Source: Alkalibaculum sporogenes (GTDB lineage Bacteria; Bacillota; Clostridia; Eubacteriales; Alkalibacteraceae). From it: 64,000 bases of DNA. Made by a program: the position numbers and the translations under genes. Numbering within the stretch: position 1 is the first letter of the stretch; every line of letters begins with the position of its first letter. This document shows positions 50,200 through 59,328 of the stretch, piece after piece. The stretch lies in contig NZ_WHNX01000008.1 in NCBI RefSeq assembly GCF_009362815.1, positions 62,001-126,000 of the forward strand, read 5' to 3'. The notes beneath the pieces were generated by a model that did no database searches, was not told the origin of the DNA, and worked only from the letters and a program-made list of their open reading frames with translations.

Positions 50200-51639
50200 T
50201 TAATTATTATCTAACAATTGATCATCAATGTATGATCTTTCTTCGTCTCTTATTAAAGCGTCTCTAGATAGATGAAGTTTTTTCCTTAATATAATAAAAA
50301 GTGATATTGATAGTAATGATGTAGCAATATCAGCAAAAGGTAAAGCAAAAATAAATCCGTCAAATCCCCATAAGTTACTAAAGATAATCAAAGCAGGAAT
50401 AAAAAAGAAACCCTGTCTTCCTAGAGATAAAACTAAAGATTCTACTGATCGACCAAGCGATTGAAACATTATCATTAGTATCATTTGAATTCCTATAAAT
50501 GGCATTCCTAAAACAAAGACTCTCATTATTTTAACACCGAGATTTACTACAGTAACGTCATTAATAAATATTTTAATCCATACATTGGCGAACACAAAGT
50601 ATATAGCAGCAAAAAAACAACACATAATGGTACTGATAAGAGACGATCTTTTTATAGTTTCCAACAAACGATCGTATTTCTTAGCTCCATAGTTATAACC
50701 CATAAGAGGTTGGCATCCTTGTGCTAAACCCATAGCAAGCATTATGGCAATATTTCCTACACGCATAACTATACCATTTGCAGCTACAACGTCATCACCA
50801 AAGCTAGCAGCAAATACATTCCCAACTGCCATTCCAACACTCATAAGTATCATCCCAAGAGATGCAGGAATACCAATTTTAAATATATCGGCGTATATTT
50901 TTTTGTCGAAGCTAAAAAGCTTTGGCGATATAGATATAATACCTTTCTTTTTCATATAGAAATTGACGAAATATAAAAAGGCAAACATATTACCAATCGT
51001 TGTTGCCCAAGCTGCTCCAGCAACTCCCATATTTAGGAATAAAATAAATATAGGATCTAAAACAATATTTATTATGGATCCAGTCATCATTCCGACCATT
51101 GATTCCTTCGTAGCTCCCTCAGATCGTAATAATCCTCCCATAGCCATTTGCATGCCAATAAAGAGACCACCAATAAGCATTATTCTTAGGTATGAGCTAG
51201 CATAACCAATTGTATTCTCACTAGCGCCACAAAATAATAAAATAGGTTCTGTAAATATTAATCCAAGGATAGCTACTACTGCACATACTGAAAATGCAGT
51301 CCAAAAGGCAATAGCTCCTGCATGATTTGCTTGTTCTACCTCACCTTTTCCCAATAATCTTGAGATTAAAGATGCCCCTCCTATAGCAAAGATATTACCA
51401 AAGGCTTGAACGATCATAAAGATAGGAAAAGATATAGAGATTGCTGCTACCATATTTGGTTCATTCAACTTCCCGATAAAAAAAGTATCAGTCATATTAT
51501 ATATAACTTGAATTAGCATAGCTAACATAGTGGGAATTGCTAAAGCCCAGATGGCTTTTTTAATAGGCATAGATTCTAAAATATCCATTCTATTATCATT
51601 GTTATTCTTAATAGGTTTATTCTTGTTCAATTTTGTCAA
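50200..51639 (-). CDS. MATE-family multidrug efflux transporter
   Basis: 479 residues, twelve helices, with the MATE start MPIKKAIWALAIPTMLAMLIQVIYNMTDTFFIGKL (about 25-60), a duplicated bundle architecture (second half beginning IFKIGIPASLGMILMSVG) and GLAQGCQPLMGYNYGAKKYDR. It is a DinF/NorM-related Na+ or H+ coupled exporter of cationic drugs. It overlaps the MarR gene by 4 bp. Its last 315 bp are duplicated at 47080-47394. Confidence 0.93.
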   Translation of the reverse strand: MTKLNKNKPIKNNNDNRMDILESMPIKKAIWALAIPTMLAMLIQVIYNMTDTFFIGKLNEPNMVAAISISFPIFMIVQAFGNIFAIGGASLISRLLGKGEVEQANHAGAIAFWTAFSVCAVVAILGLIFTEPILLFCGASENTIGYASSYLRIMLIGGLFIGMQMAMGGLLRSEGATKESMVGMMTGSIINIVLDPIFILFLNMGVAGAAWATTIGNMFAFLYFVNFYMKKKGIISISPKLFSFDKKIYADIFKIGIPASLGMILMSVGMAVGNVFAASFGDDVVAANGIVMRVGNIAIMLAMGLAQGCQPLMGYNYGAKKYDRLLETIKRSSLISTIMCCFFAAIYFVFANVWIKIFINDVTVVNLGVKIMRVFVLGMPFIGIQMILMIMFQSLGRSVESLVLSLGRQGFFFIPALIIFSNLWGFDGFIFALPFADIATSLLSISLFIILRKKLHLSRDALIRDEERSYIDDQLLDNN

Positions 51640-52094
51640 ATTTGATCCTCTCTCTCTTTTAATTTGTCCATAGTATATACCATTATTTCTAAGGCTTTAT
51701 GCAGATTATTAATATCTTCTTCTTCTAACTGTGATACTTTTTTGGCTATATGCTTATTAAAGCCAGCGTCAATTTGCTTAGCAATATCTTTACCGATATC
51801 TGTGAGCATTAGGGCATACTTTCTTCTATCATTAGATACAGATACCCTTTTAATGAACCCTTTTTTAACTAAACTATCTGCAACAGTTGTAAAAGACCCT
51901 TTTGAAAGCCCCACTTTTCTGCTATAATCCGTCATAGGATCACCCTCGTGCTTATGAAGAAACATTAATGTTTTACCTTCACTTACATTCAATTTAACAG
52001 AGGTATCCATTTCGCTACCATCTATTAAGACTCCAATAAACATTGGCAACATGCTTGCCAATTCTGCAATTTTTACTTCTATCAATTTAGACAT
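51636..52094 (-). CDS. MarR-family transcriptional regulator
   Basis: About 152 residues. A winged helix (YSRKVGLSKGSFTTVADSLVKKGFIKRVSVSNDRRKYALMLTDIG in sequence order, about 60-105) is flanked by dimerisation helices. The start at the internal ATG is preceded by GGAG; the frame opens 14 codons earlier without a site. It is coupled by a 4-bp overlap to the MATE gene and most likely represses this two-gene operon until a drug binds. Confidence 0.9.
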   Translation of the reverse strand: MSKLIEVKIAELASMLPMFIGVLIDGSEMDTSVKLNVSEGKTLMFLHKHEGDPMTDYSRKVGLSKGSFTTVADSLVKKGFIKRVSVSNDRRKYALMLTDIGKDIAKQIDAGFNKHIAKKVSQLEEEDINNLHKALEIMVYTMDKLKEREDQI

Positions 52095-52367
52095 AATATA
52101 TAATCTCCTAATACCATTTAGTTCGAAGTCTAACATTTTGATTTAGAATTGTCAACCGACATTTATTGCAATTTATGATTCATTGGTTATAATGATTGAA
52201 TAATGGTATGTTATTGACTAACACAAAAGGGATAGATATAATCAATTTAAATGGAATCATTACTTTTTTTAACAAAGTAGTTTAATGAAAGCACATAACA
52301 ATTTAAAATAATATTTATAAGAGAAAATTATTGAAGTCAGTTTAAACGAAAGGAGATAAATAAGAAT

Positions 52368-53402
52368 ATGAAGAAAATATTTAATATACTTATAATTACA
52401 CTTACACTACTATTATTATTTGCAGCATGTTCAAAAAAAACAGAATCACCAACACCACAAACCCCTGGTGAGACCCCAGGAGCTACTACAGATCCAATAA
52501 TGAACTATAAAAATGTTACAGAAGGTTTTTCGCCATTGACAGGGCTACCTCATAATGGAGACGGTCGTGCAATTATAGTTCAAATTGAGAATACTCCTGG
52601 TGCAAGACCACAGAGCGGAATAACAAAAGCCGATTTAATCTATGAGATGGAAGTAGAAAGTAATATTACAAGGTTAACAGCATTTTTCTTAAGTGAGTAT
52701 CCACAAAAAGTTGGACCTGTTAGAAGCGTAAGAAAACAGCAAATACAATTGTGGAGTGAGTGGGATTATTTATATACATTTTTTGGTGGATCAGAATACG
52801 AGCCAGGGCAAAATATATATCAAATTAAAGAAGAACTTGGTATTGAATCACCGAGCCTAAATGGTCACAAAGGTGGTGGCTCTTTTTCACGAGCCCAAGA
52901 TAGGAAGTCTCCACATAATGCTTATACTGATTTAACATACACTATAGAAAATATATATAATAATTACAGCCCCCAATTACGAACTATCTATTTTATAGAA
53001 AATGCTAAAATGGAAGGTGATACTGCAAAGGAGATTACTTTTTCCTATAGATCAGATAATAATGTTAAATATGTATACAATGATAATAATTATGATCGTT
53101 TTATAAATGAAGAACCAATGGTGGATAAGGAGAGCAACGATCAATTAGTGGTTAAAAATATAATTATACAGTATGCGCCTCACTATAAAGTTACTGATAC
53201 TGTATATACAAATATTGATCTTATTGGAAGTGGAGAGGCTGAATATTTTACAGATGGAATTAAACGAATAGGTAGATGGGAAAGAAAGGACGAAGACTCA
53301 TTAACAATTTACTACGACGATAATGGTGCTGAAATTCCTTTTAAACCAGGTGTTACTTTTATTCAAATAGTTCGAGAAGATACTGAAGTAACTGTGAAGT
53401 AA
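52368..53402 (+). CDS. DUF3048 (YerB-like) lipoprotein
   Basis: 344 residues. A signal peptide with lipobox LFAAC gives lipidation at Cys21, followed by a Pro/Thr-rich linker. The body has GDGRAIIVQIENTPGARPQSGITKADLIYEMEVE and PVRSVRKQQIQLWSEWDYLYTFFGGSEY, then SFSRAQDRKSPHNAYTDL, which are DUF3048 signatures. It has a C-terminal beta domain with GVTFIQIVRED. It is exposed outside the membrane; function unknown. RBS is AAAGGAG. It stands alone with a terminator. Confidence 0.88.
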   Translation: MKKIFNILIITLTLLLLFAACSKKTESPTPQTPGETPGATTDPIMNYKNVTEGFSPLTGLPHNGDGRAIIVQIENTPGARPQSGITKADLIYEMEVESNITRLTAFFLSEYPQKVGPVRSVRKQQIQLWSEWDYLYTFFGGSEYEPGQNIYQIKEELGIESPSLNGHKGGGSFSRAQDRKSPHNAYTDLTYTIENIYNNYSPQLRTIYFIENAKMEGDTAKEITFSYRSDNNVKYVYNDNNYDRFINEEPMVDKESNDQLVVKNIIIQYAPHYKVTDTVYTNIDLIGSGEAEYFTDGIKRIGRWERKDEDSLTIYYDDNGAEIPFKPGVTFIQIVREDTEVTVK

Positions 53403-53473
53403 GTATATTTTGTAATGAAAATTACTTATGTATAAGTAAAACATGAACCTAATTTAATTAATAAGTGAGTAAG

Positions 53474-53513
53474 AATCGTGGGAATAGATAACAAACTATT
53501 TCCACGATTTTTT
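53474..53513 (+). terminator. Rho-independent terminator after the DUF3048 gene
   Basis: AATCGTGGGAATAG pairs with CTATTTCCACGATT (one mismatch) and is followed by T6. Confidence 0.85.
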
Positions 53514-53680
53514 CAAGTTCACTTGCCGTTAAGGTTTAAGTTTTTCAATTTACAAGGAAGCATCGAAGACACTTTTTTGTGGCAAAGCTTATTTGGGATA
53601 GTATTTTACTAACATGCTTGAATTAGAGGTGAAGAAGCTATTGTAAGAAAACTGGTTGTTAATAGTTAACAAAATATGCA

Positions 53681-53753
53681 TTGACAAATATAGTTGTCAG
53701 TGGTAATCTAATTATGACAAATAAAATTGTCATTATGACATAACATGTTGTCA
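53681..53753 (+). promoter_or_regulatory. Promoter overlapped by three tandem operator palindromes
   Basis: Three 18-bp sites of the form TGACAA-N6-TTGTCA lie at 53682-53699, 53715-53732 and 53736-53753 (the third begins TGACAT). The first overlaps the -35 box TTGACA (53681-53686); a TAATCT -10 lies 17 bp on at 53704-53709. The sites precede the Xre gene, so autorepression by that protein is the obvious reading. Confidence 0.75.
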
Positions 53754-53774
53754 CAAACAAGAAGGAGGATAATA

Positions 53775-53987
53775 ATGCCACTAATAAATCACTTAAAAGA
53801 ACATCGTGCGAGATTAGGGTACAATCAGGCTGAGTTAGGCAAGATGGCAGGGGTATCTAGGCAAACTATAAGTCTTATAGAACGAGGGGATTACTCACCA
53901 TCTGTAACTCTAGCTTTGAAACTTGCGAGTATATTTAGCGTTTTAGTTGAAGATATCTTTAATTATAATGAGGGGGAACAAGAATGA
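53775..53987 (+). CDS. Xre-family HTH regulator (short, Cro/CI type)
   Basis: About 70 residues, a lone HTH domain: LKEHRARLGYNQAELGKMAGVSRQTISLIERGDYSPSVTLALKLASIF. It belongs to the YgzD-like group that accompanies DUF3169 or DUF2178 membrane proteins. The start at 53775 follows AAGGAGG; an upstream ATG lies inside the third operator. It overlaps the DUF3169 gene by 4 bp. Expected to bind the three palindromes upstream. Confidence 0.9.
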   Translation: MPLINHLKEHRARLGYNQAELGKMAGVSRQTISLIERGDYSPSVTLALKLASIFSVLVEDIFNYNEGEQE

Positions 53988-54721
53988 AAATAAAAAATTC
54001 CTATGTAAAAATAATTATGTGGATGGTATTAGGTGGAATTGTAGGGGCAATAGGAGGACTTGCAGGAAGAACAATTGGTATAGGGAAATTTAAAGAAGTT
54101 TTTATAAATATATTTGAATTAATTGCTAATAACATCATACAAATTCAAATTGCGGTAGGGACTTTATCAGCATTAGTGATACTGGTTAATTATATTAGTG
54201 CAAAAAAATTAATGGTAAAGGATGATAATGATGTAGATGAACTATCAGATAAGATAGAACTTAAACAAACAATTGCATTAACATTTTGTTCAATAAACTA
54301 TATTTTGAGTTTTATACTGTTTGGAATAGCTATTGATGGAAGAAACCAATTTATTATAGCATCAGTTATTGTATTTGTAACTGTTATGGTCTTTTCATCT
54401 TTTATGGAAATATCAATAGTAAATCAGATTAAAAAAGGTGATCCAATGAAAAAGGGTGATCCAGCAGAGTTAGACTTTCAAAATCAATGGATAGATAGTT
54501 GTGATGAAGCAGAAAAACTGATAACTTATCAAGCTGCGTATAAGACTTTTAACATTATGAAGTATTTACTTTTAGCTACTATGATAATTGGAATGATTGC
54601 TAAGGCGGCTTTGAATGCAGGAAATACTATTATTGTTATGGGAGGAGTACTGTGGTTAGTAATGGTATTAGCCTACTCATATTATGGATGTAAATTACAG
54701 AAAAATAAGATAAATTTGTAA
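53984..54721 (+). CDS. DUF3169 family membrane protein
   Basis: 245 residues with six helices in pairs (about 8-28, 45-68, 93-112, 118-138, 185-202 and 208-228). A cytoplasmic loop holds a short internal duplication, KKGDPMKKGDPAE. Size and coupling to an Xre regulator match DUF3169. Function unknown; possibly a sensor or anti-repressor partner of the regulator, or part of the ABC system that follows after 37 bp. Confidence 0.78.
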   Translation: MKIKNSYVKIIMWMVLGGIVGAIGGLAGRTIGIGKFKEVFINIFELIANNIIQIQIAVGTLSALVILVNYISAKKLMVKDDNDVDELSDKIELKQTIALTFCSINYILSFILFGIAIDGRNQFIIASVIVFVTVMVFSSFMEISIVNQIKKGDPMKKGDPAELDFQNQWIDSCDEAEKLITYQAAYKTFNIMKYLLLATMIIGMIAKAALNAGNTIIVMGGVLWLVMVLAYSYYGCKLQKNKINL

Positions 54722-54758
54722 AAATATGTTACAATGTTAATGATAGGGGGGGAAAGTC

Positions 54759-55505
54759 ATGATAAAAGTTGAAAATATTCAAAAGAAGTTTTACGATAAA
54801 AAAAGTGGAGATATTTATGCCTTAGATGATATTAGTTTCGATGTAAATGAAGGTGAAATTTTTGGACTTTTAGGGCCTAATGGGGCAGGAAAGACGACAC
54901 TATTGAGAATTATTTCGACAATAATGGGTCAAACTGAGGGGAATATTACTATTAATGGATTCAACTCAAAAAATCAGCCTGAGGAAGTAAAAAAATCTAT
55001 TGGATTCTTATCTGGGAATACAAAACTATACAAAAAACTTACCCCTGTAGAAACAATGCGTTTTTTTGGAGGATTTTATAATATTAATAAGAGGGTCATG
55101 AACCAGCGTATAGAAGAAATACTAAGTAGTCTTGACATGCATGAATTTAAAGATAAAATCGTAGAAAAGCTATCTACAGGTCAAGTTCAAAAGACATCAA
55201 TTGCTAGATGTATGATGCATGACCCTAAAATATATATTTTAGATGAACCAACATTAGGTTTAGATATTCTAACTAGTCGTACAATTGTTGATTTTATTAA
55301 GAAAGAAAAAGAAAATAACAAAACGATTATTTTTTCGACTCATTATATGGAAGAAGCAGATTTGCTTTGTGATCGTATTGGACTTATTCATAAAGGTAGA
55401 TTAGTTGAAATTGGGAAATTAGAGGAATTAAAAGAAAAAACAGGTAAGAGCAATATCCGCGATATATTTTTATTTTACATTGATCAAGAGAGTGTTGTCC
55501 TATGA
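54759..55505 (+). CDS. ABC transporter ATPase, NatA-type
   Basis: 248 residues: Walker A LLGPNGAGKTTLLRI (about 36-50), signature LSTGQVQKTSIARC, Walker B IYILDEPTLGLD, H-loop FSTHYMEEADLLCDR. It lies in the NatA branch of ABC-2 exporters, partnered with the two following permeases. Gln and Val in the signature (STGQVQK) are typical of NatA. The start has GGGGGGAA. The stop overlaps the first permease by 4 bp. Confidence 0.9.
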   Translation: MIKVENIQKKFYDKKSGDIYALDDISFDVNEGEIFGLLGPNGAGKTTLLRIISTIMGQTEGNITINGFNSKNQPEEVKKSIGFLSGNTKLYKKLTPVETMRFFGGFYNINKRVMNQRIEEILSSLDMHEFKDKIVEKLSTGQVQKTSIARCMMHDPKIYILDEPTLGLDILTSRTIVDFIKKEKENNKTIIFSTHYMEEADLLCDRIGLIHKGRLVEIGKLEELKEKTGKSNIRDIFLFYIDQESVVL

Positions 55506-56662
55506 AAAAAATTAACTTAATATTAAAAAAAGAGTTACGAACAACATTACGAGATAAAAAAACTTTGATTACTATTTTAATACCCATATTAATTTATCCA
55601 ATTCTATTAATATTTTATATGGGGTTTTCTCAAGTAGTACAGTCTGACTTAACTAAAAATGAAAGCTTGTTGGCAGTTGATAATAATGTGCCACATGATT
55701 TTTTAGTAAGGTTAGAGGATGATCCGATCATTAGAGTATCTACAGTTTCTCCTAACGTCGATTATCAGAGTTTAGAAGATATAAACGCTAGAATAAGTTT
55801 TAAATCAGTAAAAAGTGGTGAAATGTATACTGTTCATTACAACTCTACCCTTGAGCCTAGCCAACAATCAGCTAACAGAATAGAAGAACATTTTAGAGAT
55901 TATGAAGAAACAATAAAGAGTACTCAATTAAAAGAAGCTAATATCGACTATGAATTTGAAAATGTCGTTACTATACAAGAGGAAGAGATATCTGGCGATA
56001 TGATGAGTAGAGTTATAGCCATGGCATTAGGGCTGATTTTCCCACTTTTAATAGTACTTTATGGTATCATAGGGACTTATACAATTTCTTCTGATTTAAG
56101 CGCTGGGGAAAAAGATCGAGAAACTTTAGAAACTATTTTTTCAGTACCTATAAAGCGTTTCGAAGTAATTATAGGTAAGCTTCTTGCATGTGTCATAGTA
56201 GGACTTTTAAGTGGTATGATTAATATTTTGGCATTGTTTCCTTTAGCATATGCAATAACAACGAATATACCAGAATTAAGTATTAGCATTTCTTTTCCAT
56301 TGTTTTTGTATCTATTTCTAATGTTAATACCTATTATGATATTAACTAGTGCTGTCTTTATAGGTATAGGATTTATTTCGAAGACTTACCAGGAGTCACA
56401 ATCTTATGGATCAGTACTTTTTATAGGATTCATAGCTTTATGTTATATTCCATTAGTCCCAAACTTAGAAGCAAGCTCACTCACATTATCAATTCCGATT
56501 ACAAATGCTTTATTATTGATGAAAGAGGCTTTTTTAGGTAGCTACTCTCTAATTGATACTATTAAAGTATTGGGGATTAATTTAGCTGTTTCAGGTATTG
56601 GTATTTATGTGATGAATAAATTATTTCAATCAGATTGGGTAGTTTTTGGAGGTAAAAGCTAA
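55502..56662 (+). CDS. ABC-2 permease, NatB-like
   Basis: 386 residues. One helix (about 20-40) follows the basic N-terminal KKELRTTLRDKKTLITIL, then a large extracytoplasmic domain (about 45-165), then five or six helices, with the coupling segment SAGEKDRETLETIFSVPIKRFEVIIGKLLA (about 200-229). This is the NatB/ABC-2 permease layout, with sodium or drug export as possible substrates. Its stop overlaps the next gene by 1 bp. Confidence 0.88.
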   Translation: MKKINLILKKELRTTLRDKKTLITILIPILIYPILLIFYMGFSQVVQSDLTKNESLLAVDNNVPHDFLVRLEDDPIIRVSTVSPNVDYQSLEDINARISFKSVKSGEMYTVHYNSTLEPSQQSANRIEEHFRDYEETIKSTQLKEANIDYEFENVVTIQEEEISGDMMSRVIAMALGLIFPLLIVLYGIIGTYTISSDLSAGEKDRETLETIFSVPIKRFEVIIGKLLACVIVGLLSGMINILALFPLAYAITTNIPELSISISFPLFLYLFLMLIPIMILTSAVFIGIGFISKTYQESQSYGSVLFIGFIALCYIPLVPNLEASSLTLSIPITNALLLMKEAFLGSYSLIDTIKVLGINLAVSGIGIYVMNKLFQSDWVVFGGKS

Positions 56663-58587
56663 TGAATTATAGAACTATAATCAGTATTATAAAAAAAGAA
56701 ACCCTTACGCTTTTAAGAAATAAAAAAGTTCTTATAGGAATCCTAGCTCCAGTACTTTTACTACCTGTATTGTTTTTTGGATACATGGCAATTTCAGATA
56801 TAACTTCTGATGAATCGGAGAATGCTATAAGTCAAATATTTATTGAAGGTGAATTGCCAGTAGCTTTACATGAAGAAATCTGGCAAGATGGACGGATAGA
56901 CATCTTAAAGGAAGATAAGGATGTAGACTTAATTTTAAGATACAGTTTAAATGATAAAAGTCATCAATTTATTGTAGAATACGATTTTGGTAGGAATTCA
57001 GGAATCATGGCTAGAGATAGAATCTTGCCAGCAATAGAGAATTATCAAAAAGAACAGCAAAGTAGAATATTAGAAAAGCAAGGGTTAGATTTCGAAAAAC
57101 TCTATCCAGCAAAGTTAACTATGGAAGACATAGCGTCACAAAAAGAACTTTCTGGATATTCTATGGGCAATATTGTACCATTACTTATCACGTTATTTTC
57201 ATTAATGTACGTATTGACTTTTGCAGTTGAGTTGACTACAGCAGAAAAAGAAACAGGTACCTTAGAGACGATTTTTTCAATACCTATTAAAAAAGTTGAG
57301 TTAATAGTAGCAAAGCTATTTGCATGTGTTATGTTTGGTGTAGTATCTATGTTATTAACACTAGGTGTATTATGGTTTATGCTAACGAATGTTATGGATA
57401 CTAATGGGATGCTAGTAAGTGTAGACTTAACTACTTTTATGGCACTATTTATTAACCTCATTCCCCTTATATTTATAGGAGCAGCACTTAGTATAGGAGT
57501 TGGAATGTTTGCTAGTAGCTATAAAGAGTCTAATGCTTATATGACTCCATTAATTTTTATATTTATGATACCAGCATATATAGGAAGCACCCCAGGACTA
57601 GAGCTGAATACTGTTTATAGTTTAATTCCAATTGTAAACACAACTCTACTGATTAAGTCTGTATTTATGAATCAATTAAACCTAAGTTTGTTTGGAGTGA
57701 CCTTAGTCACAAATATTTTGTTTTCTATTATAAGCTTAGTTTTTATGTTTAAGGTTTTTGGGACTGAGAAAATATTATTTAGTAATGGAAAGGGATTTTC
57801 ATTTAGAATAAAGAGAACAGCCATAGAAAAGACAACTTTCATGGAAGCAGAAGATGTTTTTTTAAGTTTAGCAGTTGTAACGGTGCTGTTTATCTACTCG
57901 AGTATTATGTTGGCAAATCATATGAGTATGTTTACAAATCTTTTATTTAATCAGTATTTTATCTTTGCAGCCTTACCTATTGCGATTATATGGTATCTCA
58001 AGGCTTCACCTAAAGAATCCCTTGGACTAAATATACCATCGGCAAGAGGTGTTTTTGGAGCAGTATGGATATGGATTTCAGCTTTAAGTCTAGCGATGAT
58101 TTATCAATTATCTATTTTGCCTTTTGTTGATCAAGTACCCAGTTTGCTAGAATTAGAGCAGCAACTAGAGTTATTATCCCCATTAGCAAAATTTTTTATA
58201 ATAGCGCTAACGCCTGGTGTATGTGAAGAAATATTGTTTAGAGGATTCGCTTTGAGATCTCTTGAGAATAGAATAGGATCGAAATGGGCTGTTATCATTA
58301 CAGCAATTGCTTTTGCAATTATTCACTTAGATTTTGTCCGTTTAGTGCCAACCTTACTATTAGGCTTAGCTTTTGGATATGTAACAGTTAAAACTAAATC
58401 TATTTACCCTGCTATTTTATTACATGTGTTAAATAACAGTTTTGCATTATTTACTCCTGAGAATTTAAGCATTAGTTATGAAGTGTTTGTTCCAATTTTT
58501 GCGATATCATTAATAATAGGTTTGAGTATTTACAAAGAAAAAATACCTAGATTCAAAAAAACCAATTTACACAAGAAAATAGAATAA
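56662..58587 (+). CDS. ABC-2 permease fused to a CPBP (CAAX-type) intramembrane protease
   Basis: 641 residues. Residues 1-380 repeat the NatB layout (KKETLTLLRNKKVLIGIL, large external domain, AEKETGTLETIFSIPIKKVELIVAKLFA). Residues about 395-635 form a CPBP glutamic protease domain with EE-x3-R in GVCEEILFRGFALRS, FAIIHLD (F-x2-x-H) and HVLNNSFAL (H-x3-N). All catalytic residues are present, so the protease is probably active, as in self-immunity or peptide-processing systems. The fused permease pairs with NatB-like protein to complete the exporter. Confidence 0.9.
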   Translation: MNYRTIISIIKKETLTLLRNKKVLIGILAPVLLLPVLFFGYMAISDITSDESENAISQIFIEGELPVALHEEIWQDGRIDILKEDKDVDLILRYSLNDKSHQFIVEYDFGRNSGIMARDRILPAIENYQKEQQSRILEKQGLDFEKLYPAKLTMEDIASQKELSGYSMGNIVPLLITLFSLMYVLTFAVELTTAEKETGTLETIFSIPIKKVELIVAKLFACVMFGVVSMLLTLGVLWFMLTNVMDTNGMLVSVDLTTFMALFINLIPLIFIGAALSIGVGMFASSYKESNAYMTPLIFIFMIPAYIGSTPGLELNTVYSLIPIVNTTLLIKSVFMNQLNLSLFGVTLVTNILFSIISLVFMFKVFGTEKILFSNGKGFSFRIKRTAIEKTTFMEAEDVFLSLAVVTVLFIYSSIMLANHMSMFTNLLFNQYFIFAALPIAIIWYLKASPKESLGLNIPSARGVFGAVWIWISALSLAMIYQLSILPFVDQVPSLLELEQQLELLSPLAKFFIIALTPGVCEEILFRGFALRSLENRIGSKWAVIITAIAFAIIHLDFVRLVPTLLLGLAFGYVTVKTKSIYPAILLHVLNNSFALFTPENLSISYEVFVPIFAISLIIGLSIYKEKIPRFKKTNLHKKIE

Positions 58588-58589
58588 AT

Positions 58590-59027
58590 TCAACTTATTA
58601 CACTGACCAATTTAATTAGATTATTCTGAAAAGTATCATCTTGTTCCTTAGTTCTTTTACTAGGACCTTTTAAGTGTTTACCTGTATTTCGGATTTTTTT
58701 AGCTGTATGCCTGGCATGTAGTAGAGCATCTATATTATTAGAGTTATATTCCATGCCATCTTGGCTTATTGGGACAGCGCCTCGAGCTAAGCACATAGCT
58801 GCAAGTCCATAATCTTGAGTCACCACAATATCGCCTTTGTCTACTAAATTAACCAATGCAAAATCGACGCTATCTGCGCCTTTGTCAAATGTCAAAGTTT
58901 GAGCACCAGGTCTTTCAAACACATGGGAAGTATCACATAAAATCAGGCAATCTATATTAAATTTGTTGGCAATTTTAATAGTGATATTTACTACAGGACA
59001 ACCATCGGCGTCAATTAAAATTCGCAT
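58590..59027 (-). CDS. YaiI/YqxD family protein (DUF188)
   Basis: 145 residues with MRILIDADGCPV at the start, then ILCDTSHVF, GADSVDFALVNLVDKGDIVVTQDYGLAAMCLARGA and a basic C-terminus HLKGPSKRTKEQDDTF. These are the YaiI/YqxD signatures. The family has a PIN/NYN-like fold with conserved Asp residues (Asp5, Asp7, TQDYGLA), suggestive of a nuclease, but no activity is established. Convergent with the exporter operon, with 2 bp between stops. Confidence 0.92.
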   Translation of the reverse strand: MRILIDADGCPVVNITIKIANKFNIDCLILCDTSHVFERPGAQTLTFDKGADSVDFALVNLVDKGDIVVTQDYGLAAMCLARGAVPISQDGMEYNSNNIDALLHARHTAKKIRNTGKHLKGPSKRTKEQDDTFQNNLIKLVSVIS

Positions 59028-59090
59028 AATTTTCTCCTTTGCTGGAATTAGATTATATTTATATTATACTATATAAGGTAGTTAGTTTAA

Positions 59091-59320
59091 AGGTTTGCTT
59101 TCATTTGGTGAGTGTCGCGACTTTTACAGGCAATTAATCCATCACTTATCTTTCTTTACTACCTTGAAATCTTGAAGTGAGAGCAATACCAAATTTATCT
59201 TGCCTGAAAGGTAAGCGAAATTGAATGGTATTGCCCTGGTCAGGGTTGGCGAGGCTTGAAGCAACTAAAAGAAGCTGGAAGCCCGTAACCTACTACGGGA
59301 GTCGTTAATGGGGGATAAAA
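59091..59320. repeat. Inverted copy of the dispersed repeat carrying an IS605-like relic
   Basis: The left part (GAGTGTCGCGACTTTT, 59110-59125, with TTTGCTTTCA before it) and right end (GTTAATGGGGGATAAAA) are the reverse complement of the two sides of the copy at 19874. Between them are about 165 bp not present there. They end in AAGAAGCTGGAAGCCCGTAACC and a CCCGTA/TACGGG hairpin followed by GAGTCGTTAA. That resembles the 3' end of a tnpB gene plus the right-end hairpin of IS200/IS605 elements. In one frame the last codons read LKEAGSP and stop. No transposase remains. Confidence 0.55.
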
Positions 59321-59328
59321 TGTAGAGT

